64,000 bases of DNA from Peribacillus frigoritolerans. Lineage in GTDB: Bacteria > Bacillota > Bacilli > Bacillales > DSM-1321. Numbering within the stretch: the first letter of the stretch is position 1; each line of letters begins with the position of its first letter. The notes under the pieces were generated by a model. It searched no databases and was not told where the DNA came from. It saw only the letters and a list, made by a program, of their open reading frames with translations. Location of the stretch: the NCBI RefSeq assembly GCF_040250305.1, contig NZ_CP158190.1:3194001-3258000 (forward strand), in the 5' to 3' direction. Shown here one piece after another: positions 52,522 through 61,724 of the stretch. The position numbers and the translations under genes are program-made.

Positions 52522-53885
52522 TATGACTCACTTCCTTGTTGTGATGAACGTTTACCTATCGATTCATTGAATTGCCTAAAAGTTATATCGACCCTCATTA
52601 ACAATTCAGCACACTCCTCTTCCGATATCGTTAACGGCGGGGAGATGATGATGGCTGCCCCGGTTACACCGTCAAGGCCTGCGGCTGCGGGATAAAGAAG
52701 TATTCCATTTCTCATTCCCAATTCAATGATTTCATTGGTCACGTCTGCCTCCTTCGGAAATGGGGCCGATGTTGCTTTATCTTGGACAAACTCGATGCCA
52801 ATCAATAAACCTTTCCCGCGTATATCACCGATAAAGGAATACTTCCCTGCCAAATTTTTCAGGCCCCTAATCAGGTAATTCCCTCTGTCGGCTGATTTTT
52901 CGACAAGTTCATTCCTTTCGACATATTCCAAAACGGCCAAAGATACCGCACACGATAACGGATTAGCACTAAGCGTATGACCTCCTATAATTGATTTCGA
53001 GCCTTTCATTATGGGCTCCATCACGTTTTTGGTCATTACTGCGGCTGCTATCGGGGTATACCCTCCACTCATGCCTTTACCAAATGTTACAATATCAGGT
53101 TCCACATCCCAATATTCGGAAGCAAGCATCTTTCCGGTACGTCCAAATCCGGTCATTACTTCATCCGCAATGAATAAAATATCATTCTCTTCGCATATTT
53201 TCTTGAGTTTTCGAAAATAACCATCAGGAGGAACGATGGCCCCTCCTGCAGCGCCGATAACAGGTTCAGCAATGAATGCAGCTATATTTTCACTGCCAAT
53301 ACGACGAATTGATGCTTCCAATTCCGAAGCACAGGCCATTCCGCACGAATGTGAATCAAGTTGAAGTGGACATCGGTAACAATATGGAGGAGATACAGAA
53401 GGATATGATTCAAGCATAGGAGTAAATCGTTCCCGACGAATCGGATGTCCGGACATTGAAAGTGCTCCCATCGTGATGCCATGGTAGCTCATCCATCTCG
53501 ATATGATTTTCTGTTTCTTTGGCTTCCCTTTTTCCTGCCAATGCTGAATGGCAATTTTCAATGCCGTTTCAGTCGCTTCGGAGCCGCTGTTTACAAAAAA
53601 GCTGTAGGTCAGTTCCCCTTTGGTCAATTCTGCAATTTTTCCGGCAAGTTTCTCTGCAGCATCGCTGGTAAATTGGGAACGATACACGAATGAAACCTGT
53701 TTAGCCTGTTTGACCATCGCCTCAATGACTTCCTGGACTCCATGGCCAATATTGGCTGTAACAGCACCGGAAGAAGCATCTAGGTAATCCTTTCCATCTT
53801 TATCGTACAAAAAAACTCCCTGACCATGACTGATAGTCGGGTAGGCTCCTCCCAGGACCGGTTTGATCAATGAAGACTGCTCCAT
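52521..53885 (-). CDS. yodT: Class III aminotransferase YodT
   Basis: 454 aa PLP enzyme of the omega-amino acid transaminase group. YDKDGKDYLDASSGAVTANIGHG, FVNSGSEATETALKIA, FIADEVMTGFGRTGKML and the PLP lysine in VTFGKGMSGGYTP are present. First gene of the leftward cluster yodT-S-R-Q-ablB. By context it transaminates a lysine-derived omega- or beta-amino acid. ATG 53885 lies 11 nt after GGAG; a GTG at 53897 overlaps that site. Confidence 0.9.
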   Translation of the reverse strand: MEQSSLIKPVLGGAYPTISHGQGVFLYDKDGKDYLDASSGAVTANIGHGVQEVIEAMVKQAKQVSFVYRSQFTSDAAEKLAGKIAELTKGELTYSFFVNSGSEATETALKIAIQHWQEKGKPKKQKIISRWMSYHGITMGALSMSGHPIRRERFTPMLESYPSVSPPYCYRCPLQLDSHSCGMACASELEASIRRIGSENIAAFIAEPVIGAAGGAIVPPDGYFRKLKKICEENDILFIADEVMTGFGRTGKMLASEYWDVEPDIVTFGKGMSGGYTPIAAAVMTKNVMEPIMKGSKSIIGGHTLSANPLSCAVSLAVLEYVERNELVEKSADRGNYLIRGLKNLAGKYSFIGDIRGKGLLIGIEFVQDKATSAPFPKEADVTNEIIELGMRNGILLYPAAAGLDGVTGAAIIISPPLTISEEECAELLMRVDITFRQFNESIGKRSSQQGSES

Positions 53886-53911
53886 AAGCCTGCACACTCC
53901 TTCTCTTTAAA

Positions 53912-53960
53912 AACAAAGCAATATAATAAAGTGTATGTCCAGGTGAAGGCAATCTTGCTA
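53912..53960 (-). promoter_or_regulatory. Possible sigma-E-type promoter of yodT
   Basis: Minus strand CATACACTTT (about 53937-53928) fits the mother-cell sigma-E -10 (CATACAxT); the -35 (AAGATTG) is weak. The homologous B. subtilis operon is sigma-E controlled. Confidence 0.35.
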
Positions 53961-54031
53961 AGGAAATTGGCCTAGGCATGTAATCGGATAAGTTTCTTGG
54001 TTTCATGAGAGATTGTCAAAAAAATGGCGAC

Positions 54032-54066
54032 AAAAAAAGTGTATCCGCAAGAGATACACTTTTTTC
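54032..54066 (-). terminator. Terminator after the 54-kb hypothetical gene
   Basis: AAAAAAGTGTATC, loop TCTTGCG, GATACACTTTTTTT, adjoining the stop codon. Confidence 0.92.
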
Positions 54067-54396
54067 TTACAATACGCTATTTAGTTTTTCTTCACGAATT
54101 GACTCCAAAAAACTTTCATCCTTTAAAACAGCCAGCACATTTTTATAAAAAGCAGTTTTATCGATAACTGAAGTATGTACATATTCATACTCTTTTAAAG
54201 ACGGATGACGCAAAACATTTTTCATGCAGGAATGACAAACTTTTTTAGTTCCTAACTTATAGTAGTTCAAGTTACTTGCATCCCCATTAGAAGTGTCTTC
54301 GTTACATACGAAACATGTATGGCTCACTCGGCCTTTTTTATTATACTCGGCCAAAGCCCCTTCTAAACGAATGGATGCTGGAATTGTTAATAACAC
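54067..54396 (-). CDS. Small protein with two CxxC motifs
   Basis: 109 aa, not recognised. CFVC (residues 28-31) and CHSC (54-57) are spaced for a single zinc site; the C-terminal 45 residues look helical (DKTAFYKNVLAVLKDESFLE). It starts with GTG 54396 after AAAGGTG. It has a strong terminator, no operon partner, and ordinary Bacillus codon use. It could be a small regulatory or RNA-binding zinc protein, but nothing decides this. Confidence 0.65.
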   Translation of the reverse strand: MLLTIPASIRLEGALAEYNKKGRVSHTCFVCNEDTSNGDASNLNYYKLGTKKVCHSCMKNVLRHPSLKEYEYVHTSVIDKTAFYKNVLAVLKDESFLESIREEKLNSVL

Positions 54397-54577
54397 ATAA
54401 TCACCTTTTCTATTTTAAATCTCTTAGTATTATATCAGAAAAATAAAGAATTTGAACTATTAGACTCATATTCCCTAATAATGCTTGTAAAATAGGACAA
54501 TTTCCAGGGCTTACAAGAGGAAAGATTCCTAAAATACACCAGAATGCAAAATATATTCATACATATCCGAACAGATT

Positions 54578-54608
54578 AAGACACCGTCCACTTTTTGAAC
54601 GGCGTCTT
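54578..54608 (-). terminator. Possible terminator after the LD-carboxypeptidase gene
   Basis: AAGACGCCGT and ACGGTGTCTT form a 10-bp stem right after the stop; no clear T-run follows. Confidence 0.4.
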
Positions 54609-54617
54609 CATAATATG

Positions 54618-55592
54618 TCATGAAAGGATCTGGATCGTCGCTTTTCCGTTCTTCACCTTCATTACTGCTTTTGAACCAACCGGCACCGTTACAAATGGAT
54701 GGACATGACCGAAGTTGGCATTTGCGATCACAGGTATGCCATTTATCTCCTTTTTGGAGGTGATGATTTCCTGCAAGGCATATTCAGTCATTCCTGAATC
54801 CTTTTGGAAACGGCCGATGACGATTCCTTTAATCCCACTTGCACCTGGCTGATGGAGCAAGGATTGTAAATCCCGGTCAAAACTGAATGGGTGGCTTTCT
54901 TCGTCATCTTCTATGAAAAGGATACTGTCCTTTAAAGATGGCATGAACTCTGTCCCTTGTAATAGATTGAGTGTACAAAGATTACCTCCAATGATTGTCC
55001 CAGCCGCTTCACCTTCCTGAATGACCATATATCCACCATTCGGGTGGAAAGTTCGGTCATCCTGTTCTAAATGCCAGGAATCATCACTCCACGTTTCACT
55101 TGGCTCAAGATAAAAGCCTGCACTTTCAATTACAGCCTTTTTAAAATATTCCATCGTATATTCCAGACCAGCCTTCATCCCGAACGTCGAGAAATGAGGA
55201 CCTGAATATGTAGTTAAACCTGTTTTATTATAAATGGCCAATAAAATTGCGGTTATATCACTATAACCCATCAACACTTTTGGATTTTCCTTAATCAAAT
55301 CATAGTCGATATACCGTAACAATTGGTTAGCGTTATACCCCCCGATGGCTGTAAAAATCCCCTTCACATTTGGATCCCTGAACGCCTCATGCAAATCCTC
55401 GATCCGGTCTTCGATCGAATTCGAGAAAAAGTCATCATGGAACAAAGCCGTTTCACCATATGTCACTTTAAAACCAAGGTCAGTCAACCTTTCTTCTGCC
55501 AATCTGCGTTGTTCCCCTTTGACAATCGCCAAGCTTCTTGAAGGAGCAATTACGCGAATTTCATCCCCTGCTTGTAAACGGGAAGGTTTCAT
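54618..55592 (-). CDS. LD-carboxypeptidase / MccF-like peptidase (S66)
   Basis: 324 aa S66 family, which cleaves L,D bonds in muropeptides or inactivates microcin-type peptide nucleotides. The nucleophile serine lies in MGYSDITAI, the catalytic glutamate in FIEDDEESHPF and the histidine in FGHVHPFVTVP. GGYNANQLLRYIDYDLI and the N-terminus GDEIRVIAPSRSLA are typical of the MccF-like branch. Cytoplasmic, no signal peptide. ATG 55592 follows GGGGGATAA. Monocistronic. Confidence 0.88.
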   Translation of the reverse strand: MKPSRLQAGDEIRVIAPSRSLAIVKGEQRRLAEERLTDLGFKVTYGETALFHDDFFSNSIEDRIEDLHEAFRDPNVKGIFTAIGGYNANQLLRYIDYDLIKENPKVLMGYSDITAILLAIYNKTGLTTYSGPHFSTFGMKAGLEYTMEYFKKAVIESAGFYLEPSETWSDDSWHLEQDDRTFHPNGGYMVIQEGEAAGTIIGGNLCTLNLLQGTEFMPSLKDSILFIEDDEESHPFSFDRDLQSLLHQPGASGIKGIVIGRFQKDSGMTEYALQEIITSKKEINGIPVIANANFGHVHPFVTVPVGSKAVMKVKNGKATIQILS

Positions 55593-55835
55593 ATCTTTAT
55601 CCCCCTAAATTAATTACATTCTGTCGTTATTTTAGCAGAAATGGTGAACAAAGAAAAACCCAGAACCTTTATGGTATGTCCTTCACACAAGTTATTTTCT
55701 TGCAAATTGGCCATGCCGGTATCAGGATTGGAAATAAGATTGGTTATGTATCGCCTGTCCAACTTGGATTTAACCTGCCTTTTCAGTCGACAACCATGGA
55801 ATTTAAAAAGGTCCACCCACATTCCTTACATAAAG

Positions 55836-55863
55836 AAAAAACCAGCTTTATCAGCTGGTCTTT
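55836..55863 (-). terminator. Terminator after the YjcZ-like gene
   Basis: Minus strand GACCAGC, loop TGATAAA, GCTGGTT then six T. Confidence 0.88.
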
Positions 55864-55874
55864 AGGTTATTGTA

Positions 55875-56033
55875 TTAGCAGCAGAATGAAGCGCCGATGA
55901 TAATCAAAAGAATGAACAAGACAACGATTAATGCGAAGCCTGATCCAAATCCGCAGCAACCGCCGCCGCCGCCGTATCCACCGCCACCATAACCGAATCC
56001 TGGTCCTGCAACATTTCCACCATATCCGTACAT
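55875..56033 (-). CDS. YjcZ-type sporulation peptide
   Basis: 52 aa. Gly/Tyr-rich N-terminus (MYGYGGNVAGPGFGYGGGGY), two cysteines (GCCGFG), then a membrane-like tail FALIVVLFILLIIIGASFCC. This is the YjcZ/YrpA-like family of small spore-associated proteins, with the hydrophobic VLFILLIIIGA signature. ATG 56033 follows AAGGAG. Its own terminator and strong site suggest high expression, likely in sporulation (inference). Confidence 0.9.
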   Translation of the reverse strand: MYGYGGNVAGPGFGYGGGGYGGGGGCCGFGSGFALIVVLFILLIIIGASFCC

Positions 56034-56232
56034 TAAGTTTCACTCCTTTTAGAATTCTTATTTCTCTTTACACCTTACCATATGTCAATACGCCCGCCTT
56101 GGTCTGTGCATTTGCCTATTTTTCTGAATTTAAGAAAAAACTTCAAGCAACACCATCTTCACCGTTATTCATTCAATGGCTGTAATACCGCAAGTAACCA
56201 TGAAAAATGTCAAAAAAAACGTTTCATATTTA

Positions 56233-56260
56233 TTGTGTTACGTTAAAATTGGGATATAAT
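56233..56260 (+). promoter_or_regulatory. Promoter of the SGNH hydrolase gene
   Basis: TTGTGT, 16-bp spacer, TATAAT; leader of about 70 nt with no evident regulator. Confidence 0.65.
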
Positions 56261-56338
56261 AAGGAAAAACAATTCTTAGCCTCTTTAAGCTATCTCATAC
56301 CTACATGGATACATAAAAGGCAATACGGGGGAACATAA

Positions 56339-57427
56339 TTGAAAACGAACGCAAAATCCTTCATCCCTTTCGCTGCAATCGCCACGATCCTTCTAATCAG
56401 CTATATCCTTCAAAAAGTCCCTAAAACATATGGATCAGATGATTCTATAAATGTTTATCAAAAATTCCAATCAGGCCAGCCCATTCAATATCTCGTCATT
56501 GGTGACAGTATCGGAAGAGGGTCGGGAGCTGAAAAGCCTGATCTAACATGGTTCAACCAGTTAGAAAATAAGATGAATGAAGCCAATGATATTTCTTTAC
56601 ACGGTGACTACGTGGTCCAAAGCGGAGCCACTGCTTTTGAAGGCCTATTCAAGCTTTCCCAAAAAAGGGAGCATGATCACAAAGATCTGATTTTCTTCGT
56701 TTTTGGTGAGAATGATCGCAAATATATGAATGTCGATGATTTTACCATGACATATGAAGCATTAATGAGAAAGGCGAAACGGCTCCACCCTAATGCTGAA
56801 TTATTCACAATAACAGAGAGTTCCTTGAAATATGATGAATTTGCGTCAGCCATCGGACTTTTATCCAAACATTACGGTGCAACCAATGTGGATATGCGAC
56901 CTATATTCAAGGATTCAGGATATACGGAAAAACAGCTGACAAGAGATTTGATTCATCCAAATGGGCTGGGTTATAAATTATATGCTGATGCAATTTATGA
57001 ACGGTTCCTGGATAACATCAAACGGGAAAAGACTGTAGCAGGCCTTCCATCTAAGCTGCATGCCCGTTCTGGATTTGAATTATCTGAAATTGACCACTAT
57101 GGAAAAATGAGCGGTTTCCGTCCAAGGGGTGGCTATTTCACTAGCAGTGAAAAGGGCAGTGTGATTGAATATAGCTTCAAAGGAAGTATGCTTGGTGTGA
57201 AACTGCTTAGAAGTCCTGATGGCGGGGAAGTGAATGTATGGATTGACGGAAATGAAATCACGACTTTAAATACGTGGTGGCCATTTGCCCGTGAAAGATA
57301 TTTATTTATCACAAATGGGCTCCGTCCCGGTTCACATACTGTCCGTTTTGAGGTGACTGGCAGGACTAAAGCAATGGAACTTACCACCATTCCATATGTC
57401 CGGATCGCGTCCATCATCACAGATTGA
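56339..57427 (+). CDS. Membrane-anchored SGNH/GDSL hydrolase with C-terminal carbohydrate-binding-like domain
   Basis: 362 aa. An N-terminal signal anchor (about 8-25) precedes an SGNH esterase domain: GDS at 55-57 (VIGDSIGRGSG), glycine block AFEGLFKL, GENDR (block III, Asn-Asp), and the DLIHPNG Asp-His pair near residue 218. The last 120 residues form a beta-sandwich (FRPRGGYFTSSEKGSVIEYS, EVNVWIDGNEI), often found as a carbohydrate-binding module. It may deacetylate or de-esterify a cell-surface polysaccharide. It starts with TTG 56339 after GGGGGAA. Confidence 0.82.
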   Translation: MKTNAKSFIPFAAIATILLISYILQKVPKTYGSDDSINVYQKFQSGQPIQYLVIGDSIGRGSGAEKPDLTWFNQLENKMNEANDISLHGDYVVQSGATAFEGLFKLSQKREHDHKDLIFFVFGENDRKYMNVDDFTMTYEALMRKAKRLHPNAELFTITESSLKYDEFASAIGLLSKHYGATNVDMRPIFKDSGYTEKQLTRDLIHPNGLGYKLYADAIYERFLDNIKREKTVAGLPSKLHARSGFELSEIDHYGKMSGFRPRGGYFTSSEKGSVIEYSFKGSMLGVKLLRSPDGGEVNVWIDGNEITTLNTWWPFARERYLFITNGLRPGSHTVRFEVTGRTKAMELTTIPYVRIASIITD

Positions 57428-57445
57428 ATATTACCCAATAAATAA

Positions 57446-57474
57446 CCCCCTATCATTAGCTGATAGGGGGTTTT
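57446..57474. terminator. Terminator between SGNH gene and msrB
   Basis: CCCCCTATCA-TTAGC-TGATAGGGGG followed by TTTT; it lies between convergent genes. Confidence 0.9.
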
Positions 57475-57478
57475 GCAT

Positions 57479-57907
57479 TCAATCAAACAGCTTTTTGTAT
57501 TCTCCGTATCCTTCTTTTTCAAGATCTTGGAGCGGGATGAACCTTAATGATGCAGAATTGATGCAATAGCGTAATCCCGACGGTCCCGGCCCATCATTGA
57601 AAACATGACCCAGATGAGAATCGGCAGTTTTTGAGCGAACCTCTATCCTTCTCATACCATAACTCGTATCGAGGTTTTCCACTACTTCCTCTTCTTTAAG
57701 CGGTTTAGTGAAGCTTGGCCAACCGCAGCCTGAATCGAACTTTTCCTTTGAAGTGAAAAGAGGATTTCCTGAAACGATATCCACATATAATCCTTCCTCC
57801 TTCAAGTTCCAATATTCATTGTTAAAGGCTGGTTCCGTTCCATTATTTTGTGTGACTTCATATTGAATCGGAGTGAGTTTCTGTTTTAATTCTTCTTTAC
57901 TTTTCAT
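57479..57907 (-). CDS. msrB: Peptide methionine (R)-S-oxide reductase
   Basis: Reduces the R-sulfoxide of methionine. 142 aa. [21 protein letters not shown] and the catalytic C115 in [12 protein letters not shown] are intact. The zinc CxxC pairs seen in many MsrB proteins are absent, as in B. subtilis MsrB. Start ATG 57907 after GGGGGG. It overlaps the msrA end by 11 bp. Confidence 0.95.
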   Translation of the reverse strand: MKSKEELKQKLTPIQYEVTQNNGTEPAFNNEYWNLKEEGLYVDIVSGNPLFTSKEKFDSGCGWPSFTKPLKEEEVVENLDTSYGMRRIEVRSKTADSHLGHVFNDGPGPSGLRYCINSASLRFIPLQDLEKEGYGEYKKLFD

Positions 57908-58439
57908 TTTTTTCCCCCCAGTGATGTTGTATAAATGCTTTCCTTCCTGAACCAATCGAATATCTTTCATAATGCTCAGGTTGCTTTTTATAATAATGCT
58001 GGTGGTATGTCTCGGCTGGATAAAACGTTTTGGCCGGTATAATCGGCGTTACGATCGGTCTTGAAAATTTCCCGCTTGCCTGCAGCTTAGCTTTGGATGC
58101 TTCTGCAATTTCACGTTGGTTTTCGTCATGATAAAAAATGGCCGTTTGATAAGAACTTCCCCGGTCATAAAATTGCCCGCCAGCATCTGTCGGGTCAATT
58201 TGCTGCCAGAATAACTCGATTATCTCCTCATATGGATATACGCTTGGATCAAAGGTTATTTGAACTGCTTCATAATGGCCAGTGGTTTCAGAGCAAACTT
58301 CTTTGTACGTAGGGTTTTCCGTAGTCCCGCCCGTATAGCCGGAGATAACGGATTCGATGCCAGGCTGTTCATCGAACGGTTTCACCATGCACCAGAAACA
58401 TCCGCCTGCGAATGTTGCCTTCTCTAACTGCTTTGTCAA
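57897..58439 (-). CDS. msrA: Peptide methionine (S)-S-oxide reductase
   Basis: Reduces the S-sulfoxide. 180 aa. GCFWC (C14, C17) carries the catalytic cysteine; [20 protein letters not shown] and AETYHQHYY follow. TTG start at 58439 is 8 nt after AAGGAGG; an upstream frame extension has no site. First gene of msrA-msrB. Confidence 0.95.
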   Translation of the reverse strand: MTKQLEKATFAGGCFWCMVKPFDEQPGIESVISGYTGGTTENPTYKEVCSETTGHYEAVQITFDPSVYPYEEIIELFWQQIDPTDAGGQFYDRGSSYQTAIFYHDENQREIAEASKAKLQASGKFSRPIVTPIIPAKTFYPAETYHQHYYKKQPEHYERYSIGSGRKAFIQHHWGEKNEK

Positions 58440-58627
58440 ATGAAAATCCTCCTTTTTTACAAACAATCCATTGAATGAATTTTAACGCTTTTATATGACC
58501 CTGTAAAATAATATGCCGATCGACCCTTTTTAAGAAAAATCGTCTCTCCTCTTTTTAAACGGGAGACACACGCCCAAGCATGACAACATATAATAATAAC
58601 ATACTGGAAAAATGAGAGGTGTCGGAA

Positions 58628-59377
58628 ATGAGCGATAAACAATCATATTCACAAAAATCTCTAAGATATGATTTACTATCGTCTTATTACAAAAACAGCG
58701 ATCCGCAATTGCATGATTATTATTACCATAAACATTTGAAAAGTCTCGAAAAATCAACACAACAATTGGAATATGAACAAATGAATGCCCTGCTGCCTGC
58801 ACAAGTACGCTTTTTACATGCTGCTCCAACAGCTCCCTCATTTGATGTTTATGTAAATGAAATGCGTATTCTTAAAAATTTCTCATATAAAGAGAACAAT
58901 GGTTATTTACCACTCCCCCCTGGCAAGTACCCATTGGAAATATACTGCAGCGGACAAAGCGCCTTACCCCTTTTAAGCTGTAAAGTGACACTCGAAAGCG
59001 GGACTTTCTATACCATTGCTCTTGCATCTGCCCTGGCTAATGAATCATTGAACATGTTATCTTTCGAAGATGATCCATTTGTTCCTCCAAATGAAGCAAA
59101 GGTACGATTCATCCAGCTTTCACATGATTTACTCTCGGTGGATATTGCCGTCAAAAATGGAGATGTCGTTTTTGATCAACTCCATTTCAGGAAAGCAAGC
59201 GAATATCTTAATATACATCCCATGATAGTAGACTTCGAAGTGCGGATAGCTGGGACAAAAGAGATCGCACTCCCTTTGCCAAACAAAGCCTTCCAAGTAA
59301 ATACTCCCACAACCATTTATTTAATTGGTTCGAATCGGCAGTCATCCTCACTAGAAACCTTAACGCTATCTCCATAA
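58628..59377 (+). CDS. DUF4397 domain protein
   Basis: 249 aa. The first 50 residues are hydrophilic and Tyr-rich (DYYYHKHLKSLEKSTQQLEY). Two Ig-like repeats of the DUF4397 type follow: VRFLHAAPTAPSFDVYVNEM and VRFIQLSHDLLSVDIAVKNG, each with the marker V RF.. A.... D.... N motif. No signal peptide is visible, unlike many DUF4397 surface proteins, so an outer spore-layer or cytoplasmic location is possible. ATG 58628 follows GAGGTG. Confidence 0.85.
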   Translation: MSDKQSYSQKSLRYDLLSSYYKNSDPQLHDYYYHKHLKSLEKSTQQLEYEQMNALLPAQVRFLHAAPTAPSFDVYVNEMRILKNFSYKENNGYLPLPPGKYPLEIYCSGQSALPLLSCKVTLESGTFYTIALASALANESLNMLSFEDDPFVPPNEAKVRFIQLSHDLLSVDIAVKNGDVVFDQLHFRKASEYLNIHPMIVDFEVRIAGTKEIALPLPNKAFQVNTPTTIYLIGSNRQSSSLETLTLSP

Positions 59378-59378
59378 A

Positions 59379-59420
59379 TGGATAAAAAACCAGGATGCAT
59401 CGATCCTGGTTTTTTATCCA
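59379..59420. terminator. Bidirectional terminator between the DUF4397 gene and ypmS
   Basis: A perfect 18-bp inverted repeat (TGGATAAAAAACCAGGAT with its complement) around GCATCG, with A and T runs inside the stem; serves convergent genes. Confidence 0.92.
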
Positions 59421-59431
59421 TCTATTCACTA

Positions 59432-60016
59432 TCACTGTAATGATGATGGGATGGTCAATAAAAATGAAATATCATCATTTTTTAGATCGAATTCATTCGC
59501 CTTAACCCTAATATCGCTTTTCAGTTCCATATCCTGTAATGACACATAAATACTTTCGTCATTGGGACTGATGCTAACCCAATCCGGCATATTATAACGC
59601 TCATTAATTAAATTCATTACATATGAAACAGGAAGGTTCATTTTACCGACTTCAATTGATTTTTGCTTAAGAATCAAATCCCCATTCTTTTGGGCAATTG
59701 GTTCAAAAGTCAATTTCATTTCCACTTCACGGTTGAAAAATGGCATTGTTCCGTATAGCTCCACCTCATCCGTTAAATACACTTCGTAGTGAATGGATCC
59801 CGTCAACCCCTCTTTATCCAGATACTGGTTGATTAATCTTGTCAAATCTTCCCGATTCGTGTGAATTTGAAATTGGATATCTTCTTCATGGCTTACTTTG
59901 GGTATCAGATCTTTATCTTTAGTCGGCAGATTAACTAAAATCGTTACAAACAAGATGACCAGGATGTTTAGGGCTAATAGGGAAATAAACAAAGTCTTCC
60001 ATTTGACATTTGTCAT
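59432..60016 (-). CDS. ypmS: YpmS family membrane-anchored protein (DUF2140)
   Basis: 194 aa. An N-terminal membrane helix (about 8-28) and an extracytoplasmic domain containing QFQIHTNREDLTRLINQYLD, VELYGTMPFFNREVEM and PVSYVMNLINERYNMPDWV, as in YpmS. Its ATG overlaps the ypmR stop by 4 bp. Function is unknown; partner of the YpmR lipase-like protein by operon. Confidence 0.9.
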   Translation of the reverse strand: MTNVKWKTLFISLLALNILVILFVTILVNLPTKDKDLIPKVSHEEDIQFQIHTNREDLTRLINQYLDKEGLTGSIHYEVYLTDEVELYGTMPFFNREVEMKLTFEPIAQKNGDLILKQKSIEVGKMNLPVSYVMNLINERYNMPDWVSISPNDESIYVSLQDMELKSDIRVKANEFDLKNDDISFLLTIPSSLQ

Positions 60017-60855
60017 TCTTGGTCATCATCTCCTTTGGCACTCGCTTCCAATGTGTCCTTTCCGATAGTGGTAATATCCATATCATTATAGATTCTTGTC
60101 GCGATTAATTCATATCCGCGGTCATTTGGGTGAAAATAATCCTCGGCATACAGCAAATCTTCTTCGGAATTCTCGAAAATGTCTGCTATTTCAATAAAAT
60201 AGGCTGAATCATATTCTTCAATGATCTCTTTTCCACTTTCATTCCAATCATTCATGATCATATCAAGTTCATAAAAATCTCCGAACCATTTGGAAAATGG
60301 ATTATAGACGCCTACAAGGTAAATTTGCGCAGAATCATTTTCGGAACGAACCTTATCAAGTATCTGCCTTAATCTTTTTTCATACCCTATTTTTGCCGAT
60401 TCAAACTGATTCAGCTCCAAGTTGGAGAAATTCTGTTTAAAGACCTTCATGATATCATTTCCACCGATTGTGACGACAATCGAGTCAGCTTGCTTTATGT
60501 CTTCTTTAATCCTAGTCTTATCCAGTCTTTTCAATAGTTGGTCGGTCCTATTTCCACGTATGCCATGATTAATCATCTCAACTGAAGTAATCGATGGTTC
60601 TTTTTCCAGCTTATTTTGTAAATAAGGCAGATACCCGCCATTATCTTTACTATCACCGACACCTTGAGTCAAGGAGTCGCCAATCGATACGATTTTCACT
60701 GGGTCCGGAAAAAAGCTGGCAGGAATGGTTTCCTTTTTACTCAGCTCAACTATGCTTTTCTGCTGAACAGATGGCTGATTTGAGGCTGTTTCACTTTGGC
60801 TGCAGCCTGAAATCCAAACTAGGCATATGAAAAGACAGGTGATTTTGTACCTCAT
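60013..60855 (-). CDS. ypmR: SGNH/GDSL lipase-like lipoprotein YpmR
   Basis: 280 aa. Lipoprotein signal with lipobox ISGC (C18). SGNH blocks: SIGDSLTQGVGD (nucleophile S61), GIRGNR, TIGGNDIM, and the DYFHPNDRG Asp-His pair. Likely a surface esterase. ATG 60855 follows GGAAGGTGAGG; coupled to ypmS. Confidence 0.92.
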   Translation of the reverse strand: MRYKITCLFICLVWISGCSQSETASNQPSVQQKSIVELSKKETIPASFFPDPVKIVSIGDSLTQGVGDSKDNGGYLPYLQNKLEKEPSITSVEMINHGIRGNRTDQLLKRLDKTRIKEDIKQADSIVVTIGGNDIMKVFKQNFSNLELNQFESAKIGYEKRLRQILDKVRSENDSAQIYLVGVYNPFSKWFGDFYELDMIMNDWNESGKEIIEEYDSAYFIEIADIFENSEEDLLYAEDYFHPNDRGYELIATRIYNDMDITTIGKDTLEASAKGDDDQE

Positions 60856-61107
60856 GACCCTCACCTTCCTACCCATATATTATATCATGCAGAAAACGAA
60901 AGATTGCAAACAATATACCTTCATTGTACTTCCGGAATTGAGCATTCCTTACTATACAATATGAAAAATGCAGTGAATTAAAGCTAGTCCTATAAAAATT
61001 AGCATGTACTGAGCATGTAAAATCATTCTTTACTACCGCTGTTTCTTCAAAAACTTATTGCTCATTTTCATTAACGTTAAAGCTCTATAATAAAGGATGG
61101 ATGAAAA

Positions 61108-61135
61108 CAGAAAGAACAGGTCATTTAACCTGTTC
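61108..61135 (-). terminator. Terminator overlapping the end of the SCO gene
   Basis: GAACAGGT, loop TAAATG, ACCTGTTC, then TTTCTGTTTTC on the minus strand; the stem includes the stop codon region. Confidence 0.78.
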
Positions 61136-61724
61136 AATAATTCTGTAAAATTTTAATATGCTTAATGATTTCATCAAACGGAATATCCTGCAGACCTGTA
61201 TAATCCATGATGATCTTTCCCTCTTGATCAATCAGAAAAAAACTGGTCCCATGAATCACCTGATCTTCTGCTTCTGGTTTTTTGACAATTGTTTTAAAGT
61301 TATCCAATGCAAACTGCTCGATTTCTTCCTGTCCATAACCGGTCAGAAAGTGCCAGTTGCCGTAATCCACATTAAATTGGTCACCAAACTTTTTTAAAAC
61401 ATCAGGTTTGTCAATTTCCGGGTCCACTGAAAATGAAACGAACTCTACATCTTTAATACCTTCATCTTTCAATTGCTGCTGCAGCTTCGTCATATTCGAA
61501 GTCATTGGGAGACAGACCGTCTCACAGCTTGTGAATATAAAATCAGCTACCCAAACCTTTCCTTTTAGATCGCTTTTTGAGAAAGGTTTCCCCTCCTGAT
61601 CGATATAACTGAAATCTTCAAGGTCCCAATTTTTGGCATCAGGTACTCCAGTGGAACCGCATGCTGTCAACAGCAATAAAATCGATGCTCCCATAGCTGC
61701 CATAAGCAATTGCAGCTTTCTCAT
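61134..61724 (-). CDS. ypmQ: SCO1/SenC family lipoprotein (YpmQ)
   Basis: Copper chaperone-like thioredoxin-fold protein for cytochrome oxidase assembly or redox defence. 196 aa. Lipobox LTAC (C22); copper/redox motif C67-ETV-C71 in FTSCETVCLPM, and the distal histidine in VIHGTSFFL. LWVADFIFT precedes the motif as in SCO proteins. ATG 61724 follows GGGTAGAG. It lies between ypmR and degV as in B. subtilis. Confidence 0.92.
   Translation of the reverse strand: MRKLQLLMAAMGASILLLLTACGSTGVPDAKNWDLEDFSYIDQEGKPFSKSDLKGKVWVADFIFTSCETVCLPMTSNMTKLQQQLKDEGIKDVEFVSFSVDPEIDKPDVLKKFGDQFNVDYGNWHFLTGYGQEEIEQFALDNFKTIVKKPEAEDQVIHGTSFFLIDQEGKIIMDYTGLQDIPFDEIIKHIKILQNY

Noticed and set aside
55610..55900. 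Possible small spore germination-type protein between LD-carboxypeptidase and YjcZ genes
   Set aside because: A plus-strand phrase FLQIGHAGIRIGNKIGYVSP slightly recalls GerP-type proteins, but there is no ribosome site and the frame runs into the YjcZ gene terminator; a decayed gene is possible but not supportable.
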